Source of the DNA: Gillisella vitis
Lineage (GTDB): Bacteria > Pseudomonadota > Alphaproteobacteria > Rhizobiales > Rhizobiaceae
Assembly: GCF_021559775.1 (NCBI RefSeq)
Contig: NZ_CP056047.1
Span: 2,728,001 to 2,792,000, forward strand
DNA length: 64,000 nucleotides
Reading direction: 5' to 3'
Both the position numbers and the translations under genes were made by a program. The notes beneath the pieces were generated by a model that searched no databases, was not told the origin of the DNA, and was given only the letters and a program-made list of their open reading frames with translations. Below, in pieces: positions 46,701 to 56,988 of this stretch (positions are counted from its first letter, which is position 1; every line of letters starts with the position of its first letter).

Positions 46701-48755
46701 GCACGGTGCGTGACCGGTATCGTAGAGCAGCCCGTGGCGCAGCGCCCGCATCCCATCGGTCACAAGTCCCGCAGCATCGAGCGCAATGGCGAAATTGCTC
46801 CAGTGATCGCCAAGCGAGGGGCGGATCGCCACCGCGCGGGCGCAAAAGGGAATGGCCTGCCGCCCTGCCACCGATGAGCGCTCCCCTGCCTCCAGGCAGG
46901 CCATGCCAAGCAGATTGAGCACCCGCTCTCTTTGAAAATCCTGCGTCAGCACATGCCGGTAAAGCTGCACGGCCCGCCCATAATCGCGGTCCTGATGGCG
47001 CTTGATCGCCTCGTTCAATCCGTCACTGGCCTCAGCCGGCGCATCATCCGTGGCGCGACCAGCAAACAGCAGCACTTTCAGCTCATGCGCCACGTCCTGA
47101 AGCACCGGTTGCCATTGCCCCGCCTCCATCTGGCGAAACAGCCGCATGGTCGGGTACCAGTCGGTCAGAATGCCATCCATACCCCAGCGCCAGTCCGGGG
47201 CTTTCTTCAGCAACAGCCAGACCGGCCTGCCCAATGCGCCCGCAAGATGGGCAAGGGCCGTATCTGAGGTGATGACCAGATCCAGCGACGCCATCAAAGC
47301 TGCGGTATCGACAAAGGCATCGGGACCGTCATCCAGACCCGGAGCGGGGTGCAGCGCCAATCCCTCTGGTGCCGACTGATCGGCTCCCACCCCCTTTTGC
47401 AGGGAGATGATGTCAATTTCATCCGAAAACTCGGCAAGCGGCTGGAAGCACTCCAGCGGCAGCGAGCGGCCCGGCTCACCATAGGCCTTTGGATTGCCCT
47501 GCCAGGACAGACCGATGCGAAAACGTGTCTTCTTCTGCTCTTGCTCCTGGCTTGGAGAAAGCCCGCAAAGCCAGTCGCGCCAGCGCTCGAAAAGCTGTTT
47601 TTCCAGTGTGAGATAGGGAACGCGCTGGCCTGTCGCCTCTGGCACAAGGTTGATCAGGCCCGGCAGCGACAAGAGCGGTGCCCAGGCCGCGTAAGCGGGC
47701 AGATCCGCACCATCAGGCAAGAGCGTGATGGACGGAGTCGCGAAAAATTCGGAAAGGCTTAGCAGACGGTAGAGTTGCGGTTGGCAGACGAAAACCACAT
47801 GCCCGACCCGCTCCGCAATGCGCGGCAAAAACCGGATAAACTGGATTGTATCGCCCAATCCCTGCTCATGGAACACCAGCAGCGTCTGGTCTTGCAGCGC
47901 TTCGCCCTGCCAGCGCGGCCCCTGCATCAGCAGGGGCGAGGTGGAACTCCCGGTGGCCTGATCACGCAACTCGTAATCGGCCCAGGCCTCGCTCCATTGG
48001 CCGTCCAGCAATTGCAGGCAGGCGCGGTTGAAGCGGTGAACGGGGGCATCGCCGATGCCAATCAATTGCTTGAGAATCCGGTCCGCGCCCTTCAAATTGC
48101 CCAGAATGCGCAGGCTTGCCGCCAGATTATTGGCGGCGCGCCGATGCGAGGGATCGAGCGTCAGCGCCTTTGTATAGCTGTCACAAGCTTCGGGATCGCG
48201 TTGCAATCCATGCAGCAGCACGCCGAGATTATAGAACGCTTCGGCATCCGGCTTCAGCTCCAGCGCCCGGCGCAAATGGGTTTCGGCTCCCGTACTGTCT
48301 CCAAGCTCCAGCAGGATGACACCCATCTGAGCCAGCAGAGACGGTTCATTGTTGTCAAGCGCCAGACCCTGCCGAGCCGCATTCAGGGCTTCATCCCATC
48401 GTTTTGCCGATGTCAGGGCCAGAACCAGATTGGACCATGCGCCAACGGCTTTACCGTCAAGCATCACGGCGCGAGCGCCGATATCGATGGCGCGTTGATG
48501 GTCACCCACTGCAATCAGCGGAAGAACCATATTTTGCAGCAGGCCGGACTGGTCTGGCGCAAGTTGCAAAGCATGTTCGAAAGCGGGAATGGCCTCGGGG
48601 GAACGGCCGGAAAGATGAAGGGCGAGCGCATAGTAATGAGCGGTCTCGGCATGATCTGGATGGGCCTCGAAAAGCGCCGTCAAGCCCTGCAAGGCCTCAG
48701 GCACGCGCCCCTGCGCCAACAGCGAACGGCACTGCGAAACCTCATGCGTCGTCAT
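43728..48755 (-). CDS. Giant protein of three fused TPR plus GT9-like modules
   Basis: A 1675-residue cytoplasmic protein built from three tandem modules. TPR solenoids lie at about 1-235, 575-870 and 1190-1380; GT9-like domains at about 240-565, 870-1170 and 1380-1675. Each catalytic-type domain has EQG(L/F)GD near its start, a GL(S/V)WQGNP strand with GRS-x-PL, and a sugar-nucleotide-type motif: TSDTALAHLAGALGRP, TSDTAVAHLAGALGRP and SSCTSTLHLAASLGVP, followed by WRW and WYP. Modules 1 and 2 are of one subtype; module 3 resembles the downstream 503-residue protein. The ATG at 48755 has AAGAAGAG upstream (an ATG at 48773 is possible). Protein O-glycosylation is inferred from context. Confidence 0.87.
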   Translation of the reverse strand: MTTHEVSQCRSLLAQGRVPEALQGLTALFEAHPDHAETAHYYALALHLSGRSPEAIPAFEHALQLAPDQSGLLQNMVLPLIAVGDHQRAIDIGARAVMLDGKAVGAWSNLVLALTSAKRWDEALNAARQGLALDNNEPSLLAQMGVILLELGDSTGAETHLRRALELKPDAEAFYNLGVLLHGLQRDPEACDSYTKALTLDPSHRRAANNLAASLRILGNLKGADRILKQLIGIGDAPVHRFNRACLQLLDGQWSEAWADYELRDQATGSSTSPLLMQGPRWQGEALQDQTLLVFHEQGLGDTIQFIRFLPRIAERVGHVVFVCQPQLYRLLSLSEFFATPSITLLPDGADLPAYAAWAPLLSLPGLINLVPEATGQRVPYLTLEKQLFERWRDWLCGLSPSQEQEQKKTRFRIGLSWQGNPKAYGEPGRSLPLECFQPLAEFSDEIDIISLQKGVGADQSAPEGLALHPAPGLDDGPDAFVDTAALMASLDLVITSDTALAHLAGALGRPVWLLLKKAPDWRWGMDGILTDWYPTMRLFRQMEAGQWQPVLQDVAHELKVLLFAGRATDDAPAEASDGLNEAIKRHQDRDYGRAVQLYRHVLTQDFQRERVLNLLGMACLEAGERSSVAGRQAIPFCARAVAIRPSLGDHWSNFAIALDAAGLVTDGMRALRHGLLYDTGHAPCLLALARRETSVGDAETALRRAGEVLKAQPRSGHALSVYAAAALALGRFNVAEEALRRACRIEPELASHHVQLGAVLLKAKQPQAAARAWEKALTLDPGNADAWSNLGVAERNHGYADLACWIQRQGAIAKPGHAESWSNLGISLMDTGREDEAILAFGKAIEARPGYADAEMALGMCLLNEGDYARGLPLYERRFLVEILGIDRTRVRLPVWQGEDLAGKSILVLAEQGFGDAFQFVRYVALLKEKGAAKVMIGCRRKIATLLQTVPGVDGVVCESDPVPPLDYHVFMMSLPLLCGTVVETIPAFPAYLFADPLRVRRWAGFLAAKPGFRVGLVWQGNPDPQVDKGRSFPLQVLAPLAAIDGVRLIALQKGAGEEQLDMVDFAVERPPEDFDSGADAFADTAAMIMNLDLVITSDTAVAHLAGALGRPTWVILKSHAEWRWLRGRSDSPWYPASRVFRRVADEVEAEPFAGVVSRVAEALGRLVEGDRAQLFEAAEPVVAVPAQPGPQQRLAAAIRTHMAGNVTAAEATYAALLHEDETRAEALHMLGGLAVERLHYHRGYVLLRGAAALGLATPTFQTNYAIALRHVGKQDEAEACLRQSLETSPSAEAYMTLGNLLRDTDRYGQALEAYRASIQLRPDLSKAHRGLGNALREMGRVEEAIASLDTALDLLPGDVETLIDRAHAHLMAGNLPQGFRDYETRWQGAEMVARSLPMPRWTGEALPDKVLLIHGEQGLGDQIQFARFVRQAALKVGHVILELREPLISLFSTLVVERRNITLRRQGVDAIDDADVEAPIMSLPLIFVTTLETLPGPANFRPDPRRVADWEARFGHRDALRVGLVWQGNPVARADKGRSPPLKTLEPLFAVEGAHFISLQFKDGLEQMAGLEFAKAMQVPGSDLGDFGETAAAIAALDLVISSCTSTLHLAASLGVPCFALLKYGADWRWMTGRDDSPWYPGLKLFRQPQPGDWASVAKAVAEDLKRLVERKP

Positions 48756-48936
48756 AACGCGCTCTTCTTTCATCCATGGGCCAGATCCAAGGCCAGGAAC
48801 ACCGAACCATCATGGCCCTGTTTTACCCAAAATCGGCGCGTCGGCCACTTAATATCAAGGCGAAAACATGCTCATGCATCCTCGCCTAAAGGTCAAAGAG
48901 TCCCAAACATGAATCAAAGACCCATGCCACCGTCAA

Positions 48937-49326
48937 TCAGGCCGCAGCATAGGGCTTGTAGGACTTTTCCTCGATGATGTCAGAGCCAAGCTCGACATTG
49001 ATCTGCCGCTTCAACTCGGCGCGCCGGTCATTGGTGACATAGACCGAACGAGCGAGAGACACGAAACGCGGACCGAAATCACCGTCGCGCTCGCAATCGC
49101 GGATATCGTCCTCGATCTCCCAGAGCGCCGTATTGACAGCAAGAAGATCACGGCTGATGGCGATGACACCCTGATGAGCGGCCACCGGCTTCAGCCGTTC
49201 ATTGAGCAGGGACAGCTCGCGCTCGACATTGGTGCGCTTGGCCTCGTCCGTGATCCGCTCTGCCTTGATCTGGAGAATGGTGATCTTGTCGATCAACTCA
49301 CCCCAGGACACCGGAACTTCAATCAT
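48937..49326 (-). CDS. DUF6165-like small protein
   Basis: A 129-residue soluble, mostly helical protein beginning MIEVPVSWGELIDKITIL, followed by long charged helices (KRTNVERELSLLNERLKPV) and a conserved-looking SVYVTNDRRAELKRQIN near the end. I recognise it as a member of the DUF6165 family, whose function is unknown and whose members I recall near glycosyltransferase genes. The start at 49326 has GGAGA 6 bases upstream. It lies between the repeat-protein gene and the giant TPR-GT gene on the same strand, so it probably belongs to the same system. The 181-base gap to the giant gene shows nothing recognised. Confidence 0.75.
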   Translation of the reverse strand: MIEVPVSWGELIDKITILQIKAERITDEAKRTNVERELSLLNERLKPVAAHQGVIAISRDLLAVNTALWEIEDDIRDCERDGDFGPRFVSLARSVYVTNDRRAELKRQINVELGSDIIEEKSYKPYAAA

Positions 49327-49463
49327 TGCAGGTCTCCGATTCGTGGAAATGCCACGATACAACACCGAAGCGAACACTGGGAACCGGTTTTCGATGCCGT
49401 GCAATGCTCGTACACAGACAGTTGCCCGGCCCAGGTCAGAACCCCAGGGCCGGGAGTAATACC

Positions 49464-52400
49464 TTATGAGCTCCAGCGGAAGTCGCTGCCCGACATGTTG
49501 TCCGCCGTCTTGCCCGACAGGGTCATCTGCATATCTACCGTCCCGTCGCCATTGGTATCGACAAACAGAGTTGCCGTATCATTGACGAAATAGGCTTCCG
49601 AATTGCCACTCGCCGAAAGGCTAGTTGATGTCCCAAGGTAGGAGAAGGTGCCGCTCAGCCCGCTGATCACCAGCTTGTCCTCACCATTGACGAAATCGGT
49701 AATCTTGTCCGGGTTCGAGGTACTCGATTTGTCCGTGGAGGTGAAGGTGAAGAGGTCGGAACCGGCCCCACCCGTCACTGTATCAGAGCCGCTGCTCATA
49801 TAGATCGTGTCATTGCCAGACCCCAGGTCCACCGTCGTATTGGTGCTGCCCGACAGCACGATCAAATCGGCCCCCGTGCTGCCGGTGATATACTCGATAT
49901 TGGCCGTGGTCAGCGTCGAGGCGGAACCGAGCGTCAACGTGTCCGAGCCCGTGCTCAGATCAATCGTCACGCCGGTATACTGGCCGGAAATGGTGATCGT
50001 ATCGTCATAGGCAGAACCGACCAGGGTTTCGACACTGGAGACGGTCGCGGTCGCGGCTTTCTCAAAGCTCAGGTAATCCGCGCCTGTACCCAAGAAATAC
50101 TGGCCGTTGGAGATTTCCGTGTCCCTGATATAGACCACATCGGTATTGCTGCCGCCGGTGACGGATTCGACATTATAGAGGCTGATCATATTGGAATAAT
50201 TGCCGAGCGTGACCACGTCGTTGCCATCGGCCAGGTTGAGTTCGATGCCCGACACCTGAGCACCCAATGTCACCTTGTCGTCGCCGGATCCACCCGTGAC
50301 CGTCTCCACACCGACGATTGTTACCGTGCTTGTAGAGGACGCCAGCTTTACTTCGTCCGTGCCGCCGCCCAGCGAAATATAGCCGCTATAGGTGCTGCTG
50401 TTGATGGCGATATAGTCCGCCAGGGACTGACCGATGATGGTTTCCGCATTCGCCACCGTCACCGTATTGGTCGTATCAGCCAGCGTCAGCTTGTCGGAAC
50501 CATCGCCCAGATCGATAAACCCACCGGTCCATTGCGTGGCCAGCGTGATGATGTCGGCATTGGAGCCGCCATTGACCGTCTCAACGTTGGAAACCGTTGC
50601 CGTCAGGCCCGCGCTCCAGCTCAGGGTATCCTGGCCATCCCCCAGATTAAGAGTTGCCCCGCCGATCGACCCGCTGACAGTCAGGACATCGTCGCCGGTT
50701 GACCCGACCACCGTTTCGACATTGGCGATCGTCACGGTTCCGGATTCGCCGAACGTCAGCAGGTCATTGCCGCTGCCCAGATCCAGCGTGCCGCCGGTAT
50801 AGACGCCAGACAAGGTGATGTCGTCGATCATCGAGCCGCCAGTCACCGTTTCGATATTTTCCACCGTCACCGTATTGTTGGCGGAAGACAGGATCAGGCG
50901 GTCACTGCCAGCATTGAGATTGATAAAGCCATCCGTAATCTGTTCGCCAAGGGTGATGACGTCGCTGCCGACATCGCCGAGAATGGATTCCGCGCCGGTG
51001 ACGGTGACGGTGCCACCCAGTTCCGACATTTGCAGAACATCGTTGCCGGCCCCAAGCTTGATCGTGGTTGCCGTTATCGCGTCTGAAAACTCGACAGTAT
51101 CGTCTTTCTCACCCCCGGTCACCGTTTCGACGCCCGACAGGGTCACCGTGTTGCCGAATGCCGAGAAGATCACGCCATCCTGACCTGCCCCCAGATTGAT
51201 ATAGCCCGATGCACCTTCGGCAAGGGTGATAAGGTCGGCGGCAGCACCACCGGTCACCGTTTCGATGCCGTTCACCGTCGCCGTGCCACCGACATCGCCA
51301 ATGATGAACTGGTCATTGCCGGCACCAAGCGAAATCGTGCCGCCGGTCATATAGGCCGAGAGAGAAATAATGTCATCGACATCGGAGCCAATAATCGTCT
51401 CGATACTGGAGACCGTCAGCGTTCCGCCTCCATCCGCCAGCGTCAGGCTGTCGAGACCGTTGCCGAGATTGAGGGTCATGCCGGTCGTGCTGGAGGCCAG
51501 CGTGAACACGTCGCTGTTGGTGCCGCCAGAGATGCTTTCCACATTGGCAAGTATGGCCGTATTGGCATAATTGCCAAAGATGACGGTGTCATTGCCATCG
51601 CCAAGGTCGATATTGACGCCAGTGACCGTCGCATTGAACCGGATGACTTCATCGCCGGTACCACCGATGATCGTCTCCACATTGGCAGCCGTTACCTGTC
51701 CGCCATTATCCTGGAATTTCAAGATATCGTTGCCACCACCCAGATCGATCATCGTCGCGCCGCCGACCGTGCCGATCACGACCGTATCCGAACCGGAACC
51801 GCCGGTGATGGTTTCGACATTGGAAACCGTGATGAGGTTCTTCGTGGCAGCCGTGTCAGCGTCGTTGACATCAGCCATGATGATGGTATCGACACCGTCG
51901 GAAAGATCGATACTGCCCTTGAAACCACTGGCAAGAATGATTTTCTGGGTTCCGCTACCGCCGACCAGCGTTTCGACATTCTGCACGGTCACGGTCGCAC
52001 TGCCACCGACCGTCAACGTATCGTCACCAGCACCTAGATCGATCGTGCCAATGGTCACGGTTCCTGAAACCGTCACGACGTCGTCCGCCGCACCACCGAT
52101 GATCGTTTCGATATTGGCCGCCGTCAGGGTGCCGCCCTCGTCACTCAGCGTCAGCTGATCGAGACCCTTGCCGAGGTCAATCGTACCGGCAGAAATGTCG
52201 GTGCCGAGCGTGATGACGTCGCTGGACGTGCCGGCATTGATGGTCTCGACGTTCAAAATCATCGCGGTATTGTTGAAATTGCCGAAGGTGACGCTGTCAT
52301 TGCCAGCACCGAGGTCGAGATAGACGCCCTGTGCGGCGCGATCAAACTTGACGACGTCGATGCCGTCATCGCCGATGATGCTCTCGATATTGCGGGCCGT

Positions 52401-54143
52401 GACCGTACCGCCTTTCATGATGGTCAGCGTATCGTCGCCGGTACCCAGATCGATCAGCGAGCCGGTAATGGCGCTGGTGATATACACTTGATCGGTCAAG
52501 GTGCCTCCGACGATGGTTTCAATCCCGGCGATGGAAACGGTATTATCAAAATCACCCATCGTGAGCTTGTCGGAGCCGGAGCCAAGCGAGATCAGATTGC
52601 CGGTCAACAGGGTCTTGTAGAGGATCTGCTCGCTGGCGGAACTGCCCAGAATTGTCTCGACGTTGGAAATGGTCAAGGTTCGTCCAGAGCCGGTAAGCGT
52701 CAATGTATCATCGCCGCCCTTGAGATCGATTTCGCCACCCGTCGAGGCGACCGAGAAATTGATCGTATCTTCACCATCGCCGCCGATCAGGGTTTCGACA
52801 CCGGAAATGTTGATCGTGTTGGAACCATCGGCCAGCGTCAGCTTGTCCATGCCAGTGCTGAGATTGATCGTGCCCTTGGTCAGTTCGGTGGTCAGCGTGA
52901 TGATGTCGCTGGAACTGTCGCCGGTAATGGTTTCGACATTGGCGAACGTGACGTTGTTGTTGTACTTGGCCAATGTTACGCGGTCGCCATCGTCGTCCAG
53001 ATCGATCAGGCCGCCGGTTATCTGCGTTTTGAAAATAATATAGTCTTTGGTTTCACTGCCGATGATATTCTCGACATTTTTCAAGGTGGCCGTGCCGCCG
53101 TCCTCATTGAAGACCAGGGTATCTTCTCCGGCTCCGAGATCGATCAAGCCGCCGGACTTGGCTTCCTGCATGTAGATAAAATCGCTGCCCGAGCCACCAT
53201 AAATGGTCTCGACACCGTAGACACTGACGGAATTGGTGTAATTTCCCAGAACAAGCGTATCATTGCCGCCATTCAAGGAAACATATCCGCCAGTGAACGC
53301 ACTCCCGATCGTGACGTGATCGCTTCCGCTCGATCCGACGATGCTTTCGGCACCTGAGATTGTCAGCTTATTGGTATAATTGCTGAGAACGACAGTATCA
53401 TCGCCTTCACCGGCATCGATACTGAAATTGGAAGCCTTGCTGTTCAGCTGAATGCGGTCGTCGCCGCTGCCAGCCACGATTGTTTCGGTATTGGAGACAT
53501 AGACCGTGCCGCCGCCATCGCCGAGACTAACAGAGTCGTTGCCGGAACCGAGATCCACGCGGCGCGTCTGGTCGCCGCTTTTATTCTCCATAATCACGAT
53601 ATCGGACTTGGTACTGCCGGTAACCGTCTCAACATCGATCAGGGTAAGCGAATTATCGAATTTGCCGAGGATCACCCGGTCGGAACCGGTTCCGAGATCG
53701 ATATAGGTCCCGAGCGCCTGGGCGCTCATCGTCAAATAGTCATTGCCCTGGCCAGCGACGATCGTTTCCACATTGAGGATGGTTGCGGTGACGCCAAGGT
53801 CCGAAAAGGTCAGGCTGTCGATGCCAGCGCCCAAGTCGATGTAACCCGATGTAGTCTTAGTATCGTAGAAAATCTCGTCTGCACCGGTGCCACCCAAAAC
53901 GGACTCGACATTCGACAGCGTAACGTTGTTATCAAAATTGCCGAGGATCAGCTTGTCGTTGCCACCGCCAAGATCAAGGTAAGCGCCAGAAACCTGATCG
54001 GTCAGGAGAATAATGTCCGTTGCACTCGTTCCAGTTAAACCATCAAGACTGCTTACAGTCGTTGTCTTATTAGACGTTGCCACGGCAAATCCCCATTGTG
54101 GTAATTGCCGACGCAGGTCAGCAACAAAGCGTTTAGTCGACAT
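49464..54143 (-). CDS. Large RTX-like repeat protein, type I secreted
   Basis: A 1559-residue acidic protein with no cysteine seen. After about 35 unique residues come about 30 repeats of 44-53 residues (usually 46). Each has a (V/I)E(T/S)(I/V)xGGxGxD half, strands, then a LGxGxDxLxL half and a strand. Both halves resemble single RTX calcium-binding turns. The last about 130 residues carry a true RTX motif (TGGAGSDLFTF), then DKITDFVNGEDKLVISGL and FVDTNGDGTVDMQMTL, as in serralysin-type C-terminal secretion regions. There is no Sec signal peptide. Export by the exporter at 37.2-40.8 kb is expected, and an adhesin or biofilm role is plausible. Confidence 0.85.
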   Translation of the reverse strand: MSTKRFVADLRRQLPQWGFAVATSNKTTTVSSLDGLTGTSATDIILLTDQVSGAYLDLGGGNDKLILGNFDNNVTLSNVESVLGGTGADEIFYDTKTTSGYIDLGAGIDSLTFSDLGVTATILNVETIVAGQGNDYLTMSAQALGTYIDLGTGSDRVILGKFDNSLTLIDVETVTGSTKSDIVIMENKSGDQTRRVDLGSGNDSVSLGDGGGTVYVSNTETIVAGSGDDRIQLNSKASNFSIDAGEGDDTVVLSNYTNKLTISGAESIVGSSGSDHVTIGSAFTGGYVSLNGGNDTLVLGNYTNSVSVYGVETIYGGSGSDFIYMQEAKSGGLIDLGAGEDTLVFNEDGGTATLKNVENIIGSETKDYIIFKTQITGGLIDLDDDGDRVTLAKYNNNVTFANVETITGDSSSDIITLTTELTKGTINLSTGMDKLTLADGSNTINISGVETLIGGDGEDTINFSVASTGGEIDLKGGDDTLTLTGSGRTLTISNVETILGSSASEQILYKTLLTGNLISLGSGSDKLTMGDFDNTVSIAGIETIVGGTLTDQVYITSAITGSLIDLGTGDDTLTIMKGGTVTARNIESIIGDDGIDVVKFDRAAQGVYLDLGAGNDSVTFGNFNNTAMILNVETINAGTSSDVITLGTDISAGTIDLGKGLDQLTLSDEGGTLTAANIETIIGGAADDVVTVSGTVTIGTIDLGAGDDTLTVGGSATVTVQNVETLVGGSGTQKIILASGFKGSIDLSDGVDTIIMADVNDADTAATKNLITVSNVETITGGSGSDTVVIGTVGGATMIDLGGGNDILKFQDNGGQVTAANVETIIGGTGDEVIRFNATVTGVNIDLGDGNDTVIFGNYANTAILANVESISGGTNSDVFTLASSTTGMTLNLGNGLDSLTLADGGGTLTVSSIETIIGSDVDDIISLSAYMTGGTISLGAGNDQFIIGDVGGTATVNGIETVTGGAAADLITLAEGASGYINLGAGQDGVIFSAFGNTVTLSGVETVTGGEKDDTVEFSDAITATTIKLGAGNDVLQMSELGGTVTVTGAESILGDVGSDVITLGEQITDGFINLNAGSDRLILSSANNTVTVENIETVTGGSMIDDITLSGVYTGGTLDLGSGNDLLTFGESGTVTIANVETVVGSTGDDVLTVSGSIGGATLNLGDGQDTLSWSAGLTATVSNVETVNGGSNADIITLATQWTGGFIDLGDGSDKLTLADTTNTVTVANAETIIGQSLADYIAINSSTYSGYISLGGGTDEVKLASSTSTVTIVGVETVTGGSGDDKVTLGAQVSGIELNLADGNDVVTLGNYSNMISLYNVESVTGGSNTDVVYIRDTEISNGQYFLGTGADYLSFEKAATATVSSVETLVGSAYDDTITISGQYTGVTIDLSTGSDTLTLGSASTLTTANIEYITGSTGADLIVLSGSTNTTVDLGSGNDTIYMSSGSDTVTGGAGSDLFTFTSTDKSSTSNPDKITDFVNGEDKLVISGLSGTFSYLGTSTSLSASGNSEAYFVNDTATLFVDTNGDGTVDMQMTLSGKTADNMSGSDFRWSS

Positions 54144-54306
54144 ACGCTCGACCGGCGATCATGGGGAAAGATAGGAAGCGAAGCTGTCGCGAAACTTGCC
54201 ATATGGTCGATTAGCAACCCAAAAGCCGTAAACGAATGGCGAGACACGCCCCGGTAAACGTTACGGCCATTCCGGCAGCGCAAGGCTCAATACAAAGCAA
54301 TTCGGT

Positions 54307-54945
54307 TTAGCCAAAGGATATGCTGAACAGCAACAAGGCCGCCTTGCCGAGCGCCACAATCACGCCCGCGACGACCACAATCGACAGAAGAAACACCACA
54401 CTGCCCGCGAGAGCGTAAAGCCCGTCCTTCTCCAGAAGCGCGAAAGCAAACAGCGAGAGGGCAATGGCCGGCAGGATATTGCCGAGCGGGATGGGCAATG
54501 CGAGAATGATGGCCAGAATGAAAGCCATGATCCCTAGGATGTTTTCCGCCGGTCCGTGTACCAGCAGGCCAAAGCGCGGCTTGAGCAGCCGCTCGCCCCG
54601 GGCAAGCCAGGGTACGATCCTGACGACGATGGCGGAAAAATCGGCCCGCGCCAGCGAGCGCTTGGTGATCCAGCCGGGCAGCCAGGGCTGCCAGCCCAGC
54701 ATCAACTGCGCCGCCAGAAAGACCAAAGGCGCGCCTGTTATGGCGGATGTACCAGGCGGGGTCGGCACGATATTGGGGAGCGCGAAGATCAGGATCAACG
54801 CGCCAAAAGCCCGGTCGCCGAGCGCCTCGAAAATATCACCAATCGAGACCCGCGCCCGCGTTTCATCCTCAGCAATCCGAAACAGGATCTGCGAAAGCGG
54901 CAGGGCCTCCGTCTGCTCAGCATCACCGCCCACTCTCTGATCCAT
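54307..54945 (-). CDS. ExoD-like exopolysaccharide synthesis protein
   Basis: A 212-residue inner-membrane protein. Residues about 20-75 hold the ExoD signature (FRIAEDETRARVSIGDIFEALGDRAFGALILIF), followed by four or five hydrophobic segments (LVFLAAQLMLGWQPWLPGW, ILGIMAFILAIILALPIPLG, YALAGSVVFLLSIVVVAG). ExoD in Sinorhizobium affects exopolysaccharide production and symbiosis, but its biochemistry is not settled. The GAGGAG site precedes the ATG. It follows the repeat-protein gene region on the same strand; the 163-base gap between them holds the presumed repeat-protein promoter, with no clear boxes. Confidence 0.85.
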   Translation of the reverse strand: MDQRVGGDAEQTEALPLSQILFRIAEDETRARVSIGDIFEALGDRAFGALILIFALPNIVPTPPGTSAITGAPLVFLAAQLMLGWQPWLPGWITKRSLARADFSAIVVRIVPWLARGERLLKPRFGLLVHGPAENILGIMAFILAIILALPIPLGNILPAIALSLFAFALLEKDGLYALAGSVVFLLSIVVVAGVIVALGKAALLLFSISFG

Positions 54946-55055
54946 TGCCGCTCCTCAAAGGTCGATGCGGAACCCGAAAAACGCTCCGCCGCGAGCGGCA
55001 TATGGAAAGTCCCCGCGACGAGCGCAAGGGTCGATAGAGAAAGGACCAGCGGCGC

Positions 55056-56909
<1,854 letters not shown>

Positions 56910-56988
56910 AGGCCCGTTTTCCCCTGTTTTCGGCCTCGATCTCACGACCGAGGCACTTTATTATTGATCCACCGCGACAAACACTAAG

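Noticed and set aside
49464-54143. Tandem DNA repeats or a CRISPR-like array
   Set aside because: The roughly 138-base periodicity is at protein level only; the DNA units are diverged and have no constant repeat plus unique spacer pattern.
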